In this document: positions 10,485-20,070 of the stretch, one piece after another
Position numbering within the stretch: the stretch's first letter is position 1
How the letters are laid out: every line of letters begins with the position of its first letter
Assembly (NCBI RefSeq): GCF_900094795.1
Contig: NZ_FMBC01000002.1
Location: forward strand, 88,737 to 152,736
Direction of reading: 5' to 3'
DNA from: Kosakonia oryziphila
GTDB lineage: Bacteria; Pseudomonadota; Gammaproteobacteria; Enterobacterales; Enterobacteriaceae
Length of the DNA stretch: 64,000 nt
Program-made: the position numbers and the translations under genes
Notes under the pieces: model-generated
What the model was told of the DNA's origin: nothing
The model's input: the letters and a program-made list of their open reading frames with translations, nothing else
Databases searched by the model: none

Positions 10485-10958
10485 TTATGCTAGCTGGCTT
10501 CGCAGACGACGCTCACGCAGTTGCGACGGGTTCACACAACTGAGGGCGCTGGTCGGGCAGGCTTCCACGCAGGCGGGTCCGGTTTCGCGATGCTGGCACA
10601 GATCGCACTTCAGCGCCTGTACTCGCGCATCAACCCGCGTCACCTGCATCGCGCCAAATGGGCAGGCGATCATGCAGCTTTTACAGCCGATACAGCGGGA
10701 TTGTTCCACCTGGATCGTACCATCGGCGCGATAAATCGCGCCAACCGGGCAAACATTCGCACAGGGCGCATCTTCACAGTGATGGCAGGTCACTGCCGTG
10801 GAAAATGTCCCGGTTTTCACCACCCGAATGCGGGCAGAAAAGGTGGAAGCCGAGAGGGTTGAGCAGTCCTGATCATCCTGATGCGACACCGCGCAGGCCA
10901 CTTCGCAGGTGCGACAGCCAATGCATTTTGCCGAATCGGCGATAATAAAACAGTTCAT
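10485..10958 (-). CDS. ysaA: 4Fe-4S ferredoxin-type electron-transfer protein
   Basis: Small iron-sulfur protein of the HycB/HydN/DmsB-like family; its partner oxidoreductase is unknown. The 157 residues (same as E. coli YsaA) contain four cysteine clusters: CIGCRTCEVAC, CHHCEDAPCANVCP, CIGCKSCMIACP and CDLCQHRETGPACVEACP, enough for four 4Fe-4S centres. It lies directly downstream of selB on the same strand. In K-12, as I recall, the two are far apart, so the pairing probably reflects loss of intervening genes. Confidence 0.88.
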   Translation of the reverse strand: MNCFIIADSAKCIGCRTCEVACAVSHQDDQDCSTLSASTFSARIRVVKTGTFSTAVTCHHCEDAPCANVCPVGAIYRADGTIQVEQSRCIGCKSCMIACPFGAMQVTRVDARVQALKCDLCQHRETGPACVEACPTSALSCVNPSQLRERRLRSQLA

Positions 10959-11084
10959 TCTCCACTCCAGCAGGCGTTAAAAAAGCCAAGAGTGCCGAAA
11001 GCGTCGCTGCCGCGCTTTGATCGCAGAGGGGAAAAACGCCAGATTTGTCATTTGCATGAACATTTCTGGCGCTCTGCCTGGGGC

Positions 11085-12929
11085 TTACTCCTTCAGAAAA
11101 AGGGCTTTGTCGCGCAGGATATGGTCATTGCCGCGTCGACGGGTAAAACCAATGCGGTCAAAATATTCCAGGATCTGAATCGCCAGTTTGCGTCCCACGT
11201 TCAGCGTATCGCGGAAATCGGCGGCGCTGGTGGAACCTCTCGCCTGATCCAGATCGCGGATCATACTGGCGAAGGTGACGATCCGATCATTACGGTAATA
11301 ACGATCTTTGACGATCGCCGTAATGAGCCCCTGCTGAGCAGCCTGTCGCAGCACACCGCGCATCGTCTGTTCATCGCTTGCTGTTTCACACGCCAGATCT
11401 CGCACCCACCACGGTTCGTCACCAAACAGCGGTGCCACCTTTTGCCAAAGATGCGCCTGCTCATCGCTGAAGCCGGTTTTGTGATCCGGCAGATGCAGCC
11501 AGCCATGATGGCTGTGAATGTCGCCTGCCTCGCGCATCCGTTCGATAAGCGTGAGCACCAGCGCTTCATCTTCCATCGGCAACGCCATGCGCCGCAGCCG
11601 CTCGCGACCAGGGCCTGGCTCTTCGCGATGCTGCTCATGGTAGATTGCCAGTGTCTCCAGTAGCTTACGCTGCCAGCGTGCCGCCACCGGCGCATTCAAA
11701 AGATTATCGCCGGCACGAATAAAACCAGGATTATCCAGCAACGCTTCCAGCCCACGCGCGCTGAGCTGTCGCGCCCAGCCAAACGCCGTCAGATCGACGG
11801 CACCGCGCGATAAATGCACCAGCAGCGCCTGCGCATCATCGTCCGCCTGCGCCAGTTGCGTTATCCATTGCAGATACTCAGTTTTACGTTTGCCACGGCG
11901 CGGTGAGTTGAGTGTTACCACCCGCGCCCCGGCCAGCGTACTGCGCGCAGAGATATCGCGTAGTACCAGCCGATCGTTATCGGCCAGCCACAGCGGCGTA
12001 TCCAGCACCAGTTCGGCGAGACCATTTTCCAGCAGCGAAACGCGGCCGGTAACATGGCTGGCGGCATGGTGGATATGCACCGGTTGCCACTGGGTCAGCG
12101 GCGTGTGCGCTTGCAGCGCGACAATTACCCGCTCCGTTGCTTCCGGCGGTTGCTGTGACAGCAACCAGTCACCGCGACTAAGCGCCTCTTTTTCCGCGTC
12201 ACCGGCAATATTGAGCGCAATACGCTGCCCGGCGTGAGCATGATCGACTGGCTGGTTCTGCGCATGCAGACCGCGCACGCGCATCGGTTTATTCACCCCG
12301 CTCAACCACAACGTATCGCCCACGCGCACATCGCCAGAGAGTGCCGTACCGGTCACCACCAACCCGGCACCTTTGACGGTAAATGCGCGATCCAGCGCCA
12401 GGCGAAAACGTTGGTTTTCCGGGTGCGCGCGCTCCGGCAACTGCAACAGGTGCGCACGTAATTCAGCGATGCCATGCATCTCTGTTGCGGCGGTGATAAA
12501 CATTGTCGCCTGCGGATAACCAAAGGTTTTCAGCGTTTCTTGTACTTCTGCGCGCACCTGTTCAATTCGCGCGTCATCCACGCGATCGGCCTTCGTTAGC
12601 GCTACGGTCAGCGCCGGGTTACCGGTGAGCTGCAAAATGGCCAGATGCTCGCGGGTCTGCGCCATCACGCCATCATCGCAGGCGACCACCAGCAGCGCAT
12701 GATCGATGCCGCCGACGCCCGCCAGCATATTCGAGAGGAATTTTTCGTGTCCCGGCACATCAATAAACCCCGGTACGCGCCCGTCCGGCTGCGGCCAGTA
12801 GGCGTAGCCCAGATCGATAGTCATGCCGCGTTTTTTCTCTTCCGGCAAACGATCGGCATTCACGCCGGTCAGCGCCTCAATCAAGGTCGTTTTACCGTGG
12901 TCAACATGCCCGGCAGTGGCAATAATCAT
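11085..12929 (-). CDS. selB: Selenocysteine-specific translation elongation factor
   Basis: GTPase that carries Sec-tRNA(Sec) to UGA codons by binding the SECIS hairpin in selenoprotein mRNAs. The 614 residues match E. coli SelB. The N-terminal EF-Tu-like part has G1 GHVDHGKTT (residues 7-15), G3 DVPGHE and G4 TKAD. The C-terminal half holds the winged-helix repeats that bind SECIS, ending with [15 protein letters not shown]. The start codon overlaps the selA stop by four bases (ATGA), so the two are translationally coupled. Confidence 0.96.
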   Translation of the reverse strand: MIIATAGHVDHGKTTLIEALTGVNADRLPEEKKRGMTIDLGYAYWPQPDGRVPGFIDVPGHEKFLSNMLAGVGGIDHALLVVACDDGVMAQTREHLAILQLTGNPALTVALTKADRVDDARIEQVRAEVQETLKTFGYPQATMFITAATEMHGIAELRAHLLQLPERAHPENQRFRLALDRAFTVKGAGLVVTGTALSGDVRVGDTLWLSGVNKPMRVRGLHAQNQPVDHAHAGQRIALNIAGDAEKEALSRGDWLLSQQPPEATERVIVALQAHTPLTQWQPVHIHHAASHVTGRVSLLENGLAELVLDTPLWLADNDRLVLRDISARSTLAGARVVTLNSPRRGKRKTEYLQWITQLAQADDDAQALLVHLSRGAVDLTAFGWARQLSARGLEALLDNPGFIRAGDNLLNAPVAARWQRKLLETLAIYHEQHREEPGPGRERLRRMALPMEDEALVLTLIERMREAGDIHSHHGWLHLPDHKTGFSDEQAHLWQKVAPLFGDEPWWVRDLACETASDEQTMRGVLRQAAQQGLITAIVKDRYYRNDRIVTFASMIRDLDQARGSTSAADFRDTLNVGRKLAIQILEYFDRIGFTRRRGNDHILRDKALFLKE

Positions 12930-14302
12930 TTCAGCAATATCTCCAGCAAGCGGGATTCATCATCAAGACAGCGGCAGTCCAGCCACAGACGACCATCGTA
13001 AATGCGGCCAATCACCGGCTGTGGCAACGCCCGCCACTGCGCCGCCAGCGCTTCCAGCCGACGCCCGCTGCCGTCGCGCGGTGTAAAGGTCACGGCCGCG
13101 CCAGGCAGGCGATCGACCGGCAAAGAGCCGCTGCCAATCTGTGACAGACAGGTTTCGACACGCAGGTCGAACTCGCTATATCGGGCATTCAGCGCCGCGC
13201 ACAGCCGCCCTGCCTGCTCGCGGATCTCCGGCTCCGGGCGCTTCAGATAACGCAGCGTCGGCAAGCGCTGAGGTAGCATTTCCGGATGCAGATAGAGACG
13301 CAGCGTAGCTTCCAGTGCCGCCAGCGTCATTTTGTCCGCCCGTAGCGCCCGTTTCAGCGGGTGCTGTTGCAACTGCGCAATCAGCGCTTTTTTACCGACG
13401 ATAATGCCCGCCTGTGGGCCGCCGAGCAGCTTATCACCGGAGAAGCTCACCAGGCTGACGCCTGCGGCAATAAGCGTCTGCGGCATCGGCTCTTTTGGCA
13501 GGCCGTAGCGGCTCAAATCCACCAGCGAACCGCTACCCAAATCAACAATCACCGGCAAACTGGCCGCTTCGGCAAGCGTCACCAGCTCCGCTTCGTCCAC
13601 CGCAGCAGTAAAACCGTCAATATGATAATTGCTGGTATGCACCTTCATCAGCAGCGCCGTGTTGTCGTTGATCGCCTGGCGGTAATCTTTGACATGTGTG
13701 CGGTTAGTGGTTCCCACTTCATGTAGCTCGCAACCCGCCTGGCGCATCACGTCCGGAATGCGGAATGCGCCCCCAATCTCCACCAGCTCGCCGCGCGATA
13801 CCACTACTTCACGTCCCGCTGCCGTGGCTGCCAGCATCAGCAACACGGCGGCAGCGTTGTTATTGACGATACAGGCGTCTTCCGCGCCGGTTAGCTGGCA
13901 GAGTAAATCAGCCAGCGCGCGATCGCGGTGACCACGTCCGGCGCCGTCGAGATCGTATTCCAGCGTCACCGCAGAACCCATCACCGCCGCGACGGCATCA
14001 ACCGCTGCCTGCGGCTGAACCGCGCGGCCTAAGTTGGTATGCAGTACGGTGCCGCTCAGGTTAAACACCGGGCGCAGCGCGCTGGCGCTGCTCTGTTCCA
14101 GCCGCGTTTGCGTCTCGTGGGCCCAGTCATCGCACCAGTCGGGTAGTGTCTGTTGTTGACGGATTTGCTCACGCGCTTCGTCCTGTAGCTGATGCAGCAT
14201 CTGCGTTACGCGGCTGTGACCGAACAGCGTTAATAAAGTGGCGAACGCCTCGTCACGTAACAGGCGATCGGTGGATGGGATCTGGCTGTAAAGAGTTGTC
14301 AT
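12926..14302 (-). CDS. selA: L-seryl-tRNA(Sec) selenium transferase
   Basis: PLP enzyme that turns seryl-tRNA(Sec) into selenocysteinyl-tRNA(Sec) using selenophosphate. The 458 residues compare with 463 in E. coli. Conserved blocks include NLTGT-like [40 protein letters not shown] and the PLP-lysine segment [14 protein letters not shown] (near residue 290). First gene of the selAB operon. A small GC hairpin lies just upstream of the start. The C-terminal end couples into selB. Confidence 0.96.
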   Translation of the reverse strand: MTTLYSQIPSTDRLLRDEAFATLLTLFGHSRVTQMLHQLQDEAREQIRQQQTLPDWCDDWAHETQTRLEQSSASALRPVFNLSGTVLHTNLGRAVQPQAAVDAVAAVMGSAVTLEYDLDGAGRGHRDRALADLLCQLTGAEDACIVNNNAAAVLLMLAATAAGREVVVSRGELVEIGGAFRIPDVMRQAGCELHEVGTTNRTHVKDYRQAINDNTALLMKVHTSNYHIDGFTAAVDEAELVTLAEAASLPVIVDLGSGSLVDLSRYGLPKEPMPQTLIAAGVSLVSFSGDKLLGGPQAGIIVGKKALIAQLQQHPLKRALRADKMTLAALEATLRLYLHPEMLPQRLPTLRYLKRPEPEIREQAGRLCAALNARYSEFDLRVETCLSQIGSGSLPVDRLPGAAVTFTPRDGSGRRLEALAAQWRALPQPVIGRIYDGRLWLDCRCLDDESRLLEILLK

Positions 14303-14324
14303 GAAAAGGCCTGGCTATGAGTTG

Positions 14325-14342
14325 CCCCCTCCCGTCAGGGGG
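14325..14342 (-). promoter_or_regulatory. Small hairpin in the selA leader
   Basis: A 6-bp all-G/C-end stem (CCCCCT/AGGGGG) with a 6-base loop lies about 23 bases before the selA start codon. In E. coli a SECIS-like element in the selAB leader binds SelB and represses the operon. Whether this hairpin is its counterpart is inference, and the stem is short. Confidence 0.3.
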
Positions 14343-14394
14343 ATTGACGTGAGGGGATTGTACAGCGACTTTGCCCAGGCCGACACCATGCTTA

Positions 14395-15003
14395 TCAGGC
14401 CTTTGGCGGCTCCGTACGGGCGAAACTTTCACGCTGGAAGAGGTTCTCAACCAGCTTCACCAGCAGCGGGCGATTCACGCACCAGCCCGGCGAGACGTGG
14501 CGGAAGTTGAGATAGCCAACCGCGCAGGCAATCGCAATGGTCGCCAGGTTCAGCGTATCCACGCTGAGCGTTCCCTCTTGCAGATAGCGTTCCAGCGTAT
14601 CCAGGCCCCGCGAAACTTTCTCCCGCTGGCGCAGCAGCTCACTTTCCGATTGCTGTTCAACCGGGCGCGCCAGTTCACGCACCGAGACCAGCGCAGCATC
14701 CATAATGCCGTCGGCCAGGGCTTCCAGTTGGCGGATTTTCAGCGCAGCTACAGGCTCCGTTGGTAATAATGCCGGTGCGATAGCCAGTAACTCAATGTAT
14801 TGCGCGATGATCGGCGAGTCGAACCAGACTTCACCCTCATCGGTAATCAGCGTGGGAACCTTACCGAGCGGGTTGTAATGCGCCACTCCGTTGATCGCGT
14901 TGTAGGGCTGCTCGTTGATAAATTCAAAGGTGATCCCCTTTTCCAGCAGCATCACGGAGATTTTGCGGACAAAAGGGCTGGTGTAGCTGCCGATAAGTTT
15001 CAT
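14395..15003 (-). CDS. yibF: Glutathione S-transferase family protein YibF
   Basis: Cytosolic GST-fold protein; the physiological substrate is unknown. The ATG complementary to 15001-15003 gives 202 residues starting [14 protein letters not shown], the same length and start as E. coli YibF; a further upstream ATG would add 15 unconserved residues. It has an N-terminal thioredoxin-like domain (to about residue 80, ending [11 protein letters not shown]) and a C-terminal helical domain with [18 protein letters not shown]. It lies upstream of selA on the same strand; in K-12 an rhs element follows it, which is absent here. Confidence 0.92.
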   Translation of the reverse strand: MKLIGSYTSPFVRKISVMLLEKGITFEFINEQPYNAINGVAHYNPLGKVPTLITDEGEVWFDSPIIAQYIELLAIAPALLPTEPVAALKIRQLEALADGIMDAALVSVRELARPVEQQSESELLRQREKVSRGLDTLERYLQEGTLSVDTLNLATIAIACAVGYLNFRHVSPGWCVNRPLLVKLVENLFQRESFARTEPPKA

Positions 15004-15037
15004 TTTGGGATCCTTTTTTGCCAACAAAAAGTTAATT

Positions 15038-15185
15038 ATACCCGTCATACTTCAAGTTGCATGTGCGTTGGCTTTTTTATTCGGCTCATCCCTGAGCCTT
15101 ACCCCTTCGGGGCCGCTGCTTACAGCGTTCAAATCTGCTCCCGGCAGATTTCTCGCTCACCCCAACGTGAAAACTTCCAATACTA
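15038..15185. repeat. Enterobacterial intergenic repeat element, copy 1
   Basis: This copy begins with ATACCCGTCATACTTCAAG and is followed by GTTGCATGTGCGTTGGCTTT. The same start occurs at 56771. I recall this as a common imperfect-inverted-repeat element in intergenic regions of Enterobacter, Klebsiella and relatives. This copy is degenerate at its far end, so the right border is approximate. Confidence 0.6.
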
Positions 15186-15288
15186 AATTAAGCCTCGCCA
15201 TACTACCTGAAAGGAAGTTACAGGTTGTCCTGATGGTAAAAAATAGAGTTTGCTGGCGATCACACCAGGAAAATGCCCGGCACAAATA

Positions 15289-15471
15289 TCTTGTGATTTA
15301 GATCACAAATAAATAACAAAGTAGCCCCAATTAATTGTGAGCGTAATCACAATTAACCCCCACAAGCGTTCACTTTTCATCCATTGTTCTTTTTTTACAC
15401 TGATTTTTTGTGATGTAAATCACGATAAATAACGGGGTATCCCCCACATTAGTGTGATTAGTATCACGTTA
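15289..15471 (+). promoter_or_regulatory. CRP site array upstream of mtlA
   Basis: Four TGTGA-N6-TCAC(A/G) palindromes lie at 15292-15307, 15336-15351, 15409-15424 and 15453-15468, all close to the CRP consensus. E. coli mtlA is known for an unusual array of several CRP sites that gives strong cAMP-CRP dependence. The first three cores include TGTGATTTAGATCACA, TGTGAGCGTAATCACA and TGTGATGTAAATCACG. Promoter -10/-35 boxes are not marked by eye. Confidence 0.85.
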
Positions 15472-15614
15472 AAGGTCATCGTCTGGACAGTTACGCAATT
15501 CAGTGCGAGATTTCGCCTCACAGATAACCCAGGTCCGGCTACCTCTGCCGCCACGTTAACAACAAACCTCGGGCTTCCGGCCTGTGTGATAGTAAACATA
15601 AGAAGGGGTGTTTT

Positions 15615-17525
15615 ATGTCATCCGATATCAAGATCAAGGTGCAAAGCTTTGGTCGTTTTCTCAGCAATATGGTGATGCCCAACATCGGCGCGTTTATCGC
15701 GTGGGGTATCATTACCGCATTGTTTATTCCTACAGGGTGGTTACCAAACGAGACGCTGGCGAAACTCGTCGGCCCCATGATTACGTATTTGCTGCCGCTG
15801 CTCATCGGTTTCACCGGTGGTCGTCTGGTTGGTGGCGATCGTGGCGGCGTGGTGGGTGCTATCACCACAATGGGGGTTATCGTCGGTGCGGATATGCCGA
15901 TGTTCCTCGGTGCGATGATTGTCGGCCCGCTTGGCGGCTACTGCATCAAGAAATTTGACGCCTCTGTAGACGGCAAGATCAAATCCGGTTTTGAAATGCT
16001 GGTGAATAACTTCTCCGCTGGCATCATCGGTATGATCCTTGCCATTCTGGCGTTCCTTGGCATCGGCCCGGCCGTTGAAGTGCTGTCCAAAGCGTTGGCT
16101 GCGGGCGTTAACTTCATGGTTGTTCATGACATGCTGCCGCTGGCGTCCATCTTTGTTGAACCAGCAAAAATCCTGTTCCTCAACAACGCTATCAACCACG
16201 GTATCTTCTCGCCGCTGGGTATTCAGCAGTCTCATGAGCTCGGCAAATCCATCTTCTTCCTGATCGAAGCAAACCCGGGTCCAGGTATGGGCGTGCTGAT
16301 GGCGTATATGTTCTTCGGTCGCGGCAGCGCGAAACAGTCGGCAGGCGGCGCGGCAATCATCCACTTCCTGGGTGGTATCCACGAAATTTACTTCCCGTAT
16401 GTGCTGATGAACCCGCGTCTGCTGCTGGCGGTGATCCTCGGTGGTATGACTGGCGTGTTCACCCTGAGCGTGCTGAACGGTGGTCTGGTTTCTCCGGCTT
16501 CTCCGGGTTCCATCCTGGCAGTGCTGGCGATGACACCGAAAGGCTCTTACTTCGCTAACATCACGGCGATTCTGGCTGCACTGGCCGTCTCCTTCGTTAT
16601 CTCTTCTATCCTGCTGAAAACCAGCAAAGTGAAAGAAGACGATGAAGACATCGAAGCCGCTACCCGTCGCGTACAGGACATGAAAGCCGAGTCCAAAGGC
16701 GCAACTCCGCTGTCGGCTGGCGATGTAACCAACGACCTGAGCCATGTCCGTAAAATCATCGTGGCTTGTGATGCCGGTATGGGTTCCAGCGCCATGGGGG
16801 CAGGCGTACTGCGTAAGAAAGTGCAGGATGCTGGCCTAACCAACATCTCGGTGACCAACAGTGCAATTAATAGCCTGCCGCCGGATGTCGACCTGGTGAT
16901 CACGCACCGCGATCTGACCGAACGTGCAATGCGTCAGGTACCGCAGGCGCAGCATATTTCGCTGACTAACTTCCTGGACAGCGGCCTGTACACCAGCCTG
17001 ACTGAACGTCTGGTTGCAGCGCAGCGTCACACGGACAACGAATCAAAGGTGACGACCAGCCTGAAAGACAGCTTTGATGAGGCCAATAGTAATCTGTTCA
17101 AACTGGGCGCAGAGAACATCTTCCTTGGTCGCAGCGCGAACACCAAAGAAGAAGCGATTCGCTTTGCCGGAGAGCAACTGGTGAAAGGCGGCTATGTTGA
17201 GCCGGAGTATGTGCAAGCGATGCTGGATCGTGAAAAACTGACCCCGACTTATCTGGGTGAGTCGATCGCCGTTCCGCACGGTACGGTGGAAGCCAAAGAC
17301 CGCGTACTCAAAACCGGTGTGGTGTTCTGCCAATATCCGCAAGGTGTACGTTTCGGCGAAGAAGAAGATGACATAGCCCGCCTGGTCATCGGTATCGCTG
17401 CACGTAACAACGAGCATATTCAGGTTATCACCAGCCTGACCAACGCACTGGATGATGAGACGGTCATTGAACGTCTGGCTCAGACGTCCAGCGTTGAGGA
17501 AGTGCTGTCGTTGCTGAACAAGTAA
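15615..17525 (+). CDS. mtlA: PTS mannitol-specific EIICBA
   Basis: Inner-membrane permease-kinase that imports D-mannitol as mannitol 1-phosphate. In 636 residues it has the membrane IIC domain (about 1-340, with GIHEIYFPYV), the cytoplasmic IIB domain with phosphocysteine Cys385 (VACDAGMGSS) and the IIA domain with phosphohistidine His555 (AVPHGT). Length is within one residue of E. coli MtlA. First gene of mtlADR, behind the CRP array; a hairpin and a repeat follow before mtlD. Confidence 0.97.
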   Translation: MSSDIKIKVQSFGRFLSNMVMPNIGAFIAWGIITALFIPTGWLPNETLAKLVGPMITYLLPLLIGFTGGRLVGGDRGGVVGAITTMGVIVGADMPMFLGAMIVGPLGGYCIKKFDASVDGKIKSGFEMLVNNFSAGIIGMILAILAFLGIGPAVEVLSKALAAGVNFMVVHDMLPLASIFVEPAKILFLNNAINHGIFSPLGIQQSHELGKSIFFLIEANPGPGMGVLMAYMFFGRGSAKQSAGGAAIIHFLGGIHEIYFPYVLMNPRLLLAVILGGMTGVFTLSVLNGGLVSPASPGSILAVLAMTPKGSYFANITAILAALAVSFVISSILLKTSKVKEDDEDIEAATRRVQDMKAESKGATPLSAGDVTNDLSHVRKIIVACDAGMGSSAMGAGVLRKKVQDAGLTNISVTNSAINSLPPDVDLVITHRDLTERAMRQVPQAQHISLTNFLDSGLYTSLTERLVAAQRHTDNESKVTTSLKDSFDEANSNLFKLGAENIFLGRSANTKEEAIRFAGEQLVKGGYVEPEYVQAMLDREKLTPTYLGESIAVPHGTVEAKDRVLKTGVVFCQYPQGVRFGEEEDDIARLVIGIAARNNEHIQVITSLTNALDDETVIERLAQTSSVEEVLSLLNK

Positions 17526-17530
17526 TCCAC

Positions 17531-17561
17531 AAAGCCCGGTGGCAAATGCTTACCGGGCTTT
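17531..17561 (+). terminator. Hairpin after mtlA
   Basis: The 10-bp stem AAAGCCCGGT (17531-17540) pairs with ACCGGGCTTT (17552-17561), followed by TTGTTCT. It has the form of an intrinsic terminator inside the mtl operon, so it may act as a partial terminator or mRNA-protecting structure that lowers mtlD and mtlR relative to mtlA. Confidence 0.6.
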
Positions 17562-17565
17562 TGTT

Positions 17566-17603
17566 CTCTCCCTTCGGGGAGAGGGTCAGGGTGAGGAGAA
17601 CGG
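17566..17603. repeat. Short REP-like palindrome between mtlA and mtlD
   Basis: CTCTCCC-TTCG-GGGAGAG forms a 7-bp stem with a tetraloop, followed by GGTCAGGGTGAGGAG. I recall the reverse complement as a frequent REP-like sequence in Enterobacter and Klebsiella intergenic regions. Its function here is probably mRNA stabilisation or none. Confidence 0.55.
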
Positions 17604-17657
17604 TATGTGTTCTTCACCCAGGCCCTCTCGGGTAAAACATTTATGAAGGTTAATTTT

Positions 17658-18806
17658 ATGAAAGCATTACATTTTGGCGCAGGTAATATCGGACGTGGTT
17701 TCATCGGCAAACTGCTTGCCGACGCGGGGATTGAACTGACATTCGCCGATGTAAATCAGGTGGTGCTTGATGCCCTGAATGCCCGTCATAGTTATCAGGT
17801 TCACGTTGTGGGAGAAAAACAGCAGATTGATACCGTTTCCGGCGTTAACGCTGTCAGCAGCATCGGTGATGAAGTGATTGACCTGATAGCACACGTTGAC
17901 CTTGTGACCACTGCCGTGGGACCGGTTGTTCTGGAGCGCATCGCTCCGGCGATTGCCAAAGGTCTGGCGAAGCGCAAAGCGCAGGGCATCAACGCGCCGC
18001 TGAACATCATTGCCTGTGAAAACATGGTACGCGGCACCACCCAATTGAAAGGCCATGTTATCGCCGCACTGGCCGATGCCGATAAAGCGTGGGTGGAAGA
18101 GCATGTCGGCTTTGTTGACTCAGCCGTTGACCGCATCGTTCCGCCGGCAGAATCCGCGACTAACGATCCGCTGGAGGTAACCGTGGAAACCTTCAGCGAG
18201 TGGATTGTTGATAAAACGCAGTTCAAAGGTGACCTGCCAGCCATTCCAGGAATGGAGTTAACTGATAACCTGATGGCATTTGTTGAGCGCAAGCTCTTCA
18301 CGCTGAATACCGGGCATGCTATAACCGCGTACCTTGGAAAACAGACCGGCCATCAGACCATTCGTGATGCCATCCTCGACGACGCTATCCGCGCCGTAGT
18401 GAAGGGCGCGATGGAAGAGAGTGGCGCGGTACTGATCAAGCGTTATGGCTTTGATCCCGAAAAGCATGCTGCGTACATTCAGAAAATCCTCGGCCGTTTT
18501 GAAAACCCGTGGCTGAAAGACGATGTGGAACGCGTTGGGCGTCAACCGCTGCGTAAACTGAGCGCCGGTGACCGTCTGATTAAACCGCTGCTCGGCACGC
18601 TGGAGTACAACCTGCCACATGCTAACCTGGTGAAAGGCATCGCCGCCGCGATGCACTACCGCAGCGAGCAGGATCCACAGGCGCAGGAACTGGCCCAGCT
18701 TATCGAAGAGAAAGGCCCGCAGGCAGCGCTGGCGCAAATTTCCGGCCTGGATGCCAACAGCCCGGTAGTTATCGAAGCCATCGACGCATATAACGCAAAG
18801 GCATGA
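17658..18806 (+). CDS. mtlD: Mannitol-1-phosphate 5-dehydrogenase
   Basis: Oxidises mannitol 1-phosphate to fructose 6-phosphate with NAD+ in the cytoplasm. The ATG at 17658 follows GAAGG and gives 382 residues starting [17 protein letters not shown], an NAD-binding Rossmann motif, identical in length to E. coli MtlD. In-frame ATGs 17 and 5 codons upstream are not conserved. The catalytic-type Lys/Asn segment [18 protein letters not shown] is present. The stop overlaps the mtlR start. Confidence 0.96.
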   Translation: MKALHFGAGNIGRGFIGKLLADAGIELTFADVNQVVLDALNARHSYQVHVVGEKQQIDTVSGVNAVSSIGDEVIDLIAHVDLVTTAVGPVVLERIAPAIAKGLAKRKAQGINAPLNIIACENMVRGTTQLKGHVIAALADADKAWVEEHVGFVDSAVDRIVPPAESATNDPLEVTVETFSEWIVDKTQFKGDLPAIPGMELTDNLMAFVERKLFTLNTGHAITAYLGKQTGHQTIRDAILDDAIRAVVKGAMEESGAVLIKRYGFDPEKHAAYIQKILGRFENPWLKDDVERVGRQPLRKLSAGDRLIKPLLGTLEYNLPHANLVKGIAAAMHYRSEQDPQAQELAQLIEEKGPQAALAQISGLDANSPVVIEAIDAYNAKA

Positions 18807-19393
18807 TGCCGGTTTTGGCGCGGGGAATCCCGCGCCAGTTAACGAAATTGTCAGATATGCAGGCAATAATGGAACAAACGCAGGCTTTCGAAAACCGTGT
18901 ACTCGAGCGTCTGAATGCGGGCAAAACCGTACGAAGCTTTTTGATTGCTGCCGTTGAACTGCTCAATGAAGCCATCAATATTCTGGTGTTGCAGGTATTC
19001 CGCAAAGATGACTACGCGGTGAAATATGCTGTAGAGCCGCTGCTTGACGGAGATGGACCGCTGGGCAATTTATCTGTGCGGCTGAAGTTGATTTACGGCC
19101 TGGGCGTGATTTCCCGGGCGGAGTATGAAGACGCGGAGCTCCTGATGGCACTACGTGAAGAGCTGAATCACGACGGCACGGAATACGCCTTTACCGACGA
19201 TGAAATTCTCGGGCCGTTTGGCGAACTGCATTGCGTGGTAGCCCTGCCACCAACCCCGCAATTTGATACCAGCGACGCCAATCTGTTCGCCATGCAAAAA
19301 CAGCGCTACCAGCAAGTGGTGCGTTCCACCATGGTGCTTTCATTGACTGAACTGATCTCCCGCATCAGCTTAAAAAAAGCATTCCATAAGTAA
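18803..19393 (+). CDS. mtlR: Mannitol operon repressor
   Basis: MtlR-family transcriptional repressor of mtlADR; all-helical and without a classical helix-turn-helix. The 196 residues compare with 195 in E. coli. The conserved part runs from LSDMQ to the end and includes [19 protein letters not shown] and [18 protein letters not shown]. The first 17 residues differ from E. coli. The chosen ATG overlaps the mtlD stop (ATGA), but the ATG at 18806, or one near 18857, is possible since no strong ribosome site marks the first. Confidence 0.92.
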   Translation: MMPVLARGIPRQLTKLSDMQAIMEQTQAFENRVLERLNAGKTVRSFLIAAVELLNEAINILVLQVFRKDDYAVKYAVEPLLDGDGPLGNLSVRLKLIYGLGVISRAEYEDAELLMALREELNHDGTEYAFTDDEILGPFGELHCVVALPPTPQFDTSDANLFAMQKQRYQQVVRSTMVLSLTELISRISLKKAFHK

Positions 19394-19445
19394 GCGCCGC
19401 CGCAAATGTTGTATCCTTGCATTTTCCCCAACAAAACTGAGCACC

Positions 19446-19808
19446 ATGAAAGACGTTGAAAAGAATGAAATCAAGCGCCTGAGCGACCGCCTCGATGCGA
19501 TTCACCACCAGCAGGCTGACCTCTCTTTAGTCGATGCGGCAGAAAAATACGCCGAACTGGAAAAAGAGAAAACCACGCTGGAGACGGAAATTGCCCGCCT
19601 GCGCGAGCAGCACAGTCAGAAACTGAGCAAAGAAGCGCAAAAACTGCTGAAGATGCCGTTCAGTCGCGCCATTAGCAAAAAAGAACAGGCCGATCTCGGT
19701 AAGCTGAAAAAAAGCGTTCGTGGGCTGGTGGTAGTGCATCCGATGACGGCACTGGGCCGCGAAATGGCTCTCGACGTGATGACTGGCTTTGCCAAAAGCG
19801 AATTCTAA
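19446..19808 (+). CDS. yibL: YibL family ribosome-associated protein
   Basis: Small, charged, mostly coiled-coil protein of 120 residues, the same as E. coli YibL, which is reported with ribosomal particles. Its role is unknown. The first half is a heptad-rich helix ([20 protein letters not shown]), the second half a basic segment ending [20 protein letters not shown]. It stands alone after mtlR, with a hairpin behind it. Confidence 0.9.
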   Translation: MKDVEKNEIKRLSDRLDAIHHQQADLSLVDAAEKYAELEKEKTTLETEIARLREQHSQKLSKEAQKLLKMPFSRAISKKEQADLGKLKKSVRGLVVVHPMTALGREMALDVMTGFAKSEF

Positions 19809-19813
19809 ACAGT

Positions 19814-19847
19814 ATCGCCCTCGTCACGTGCTGAGCACGAGGGCGAT
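19814..19847 (+). terminator. Hairpin after yibL
   Basis: A perfect 11-bp stem ATCGCCCTCGT (19814-19824) / ACGAGGGCGAT (19837-19847) lies eight bases after the yibL stop. No clear T run follows, so termination may be weak or factor-dependent. Confidence 0.55.
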
Positions 19848-19850
19848 CTG

Positions 19851-19867
19851 AATTGGCCCTACCAATT
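19851..19867. promoter_or_regulatory. LldR operator O1 (upstream of lldP)
   Basis: AATTGGCCCTACCAATT is an almost perfect palindrome (arms AATTGG/CCAATT). As I recall, it matches the upstream LldR operator of the E. coli lldPRD operon. It shares the TTGG-N4-ACCA core with a second site 127 bp downstream, which fits repression by looping and lactate-responsive activation. Confidence 0.75.
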
Positions 19868-19977
19868 CCACTTTGATTTTCTCCCTGCTTCACAGATCCA
19901 TTAAATCCCGTCACATAGTCATTGCTCAAATGCAACATCTGGATAACCATTCGTTATCACCAACCCTACACTATCAC

Positions 19978-19992
19978 ATTGGCAGGACCACT
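19978..19992. promoter_or_regulatory. LldR operator O2 (near lldP transcription start)
   Basis: ATTGGCAGGACCACT contains the same TTGG-N4-ACCA core as O1. It lies about 80 bp before the lldP start, where the promoter-proximal LldR operator sits in E. coli. Assignment rests on the shared core and position. Confidence 0.65.
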
Positions 19993-20070
19993 TTTACAAA
20001 ACTTGTGACGCAGAGTTAAGCTCAGACTTACCGCGTACCGGCTTTGTTGTGGTTCTCTGGAGACACCTGC

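Larger units (their letters stand above)
15004..15614. other. yibF-mtlA intergenic region
   Basis: This gene-free stretch of 611 bp contains an enterobacterial repeat element on the yibF side (about 15038-15185) and the long mtlA control region with an array of CRP-type sites (15289-15471). No convincing ORF or RNA gene was seen in it. The mtlA start is preceded by an AAGAAGGGG ribosome-binding stretch. Confidence 0.7.

Noticed and set aside
10881..11663. 260-codon open frame on the plus strand
   Set aside because: Antisense to the end of selB and the ysaA start; no domain, no start signal.
15741..16745. 334-codon open frame on the minus strand
   Set aside because: Lies wholly antisense to mtlA, His/Gln/Arg-rich composition typical of a codon-bias shadow, no ribosome site.
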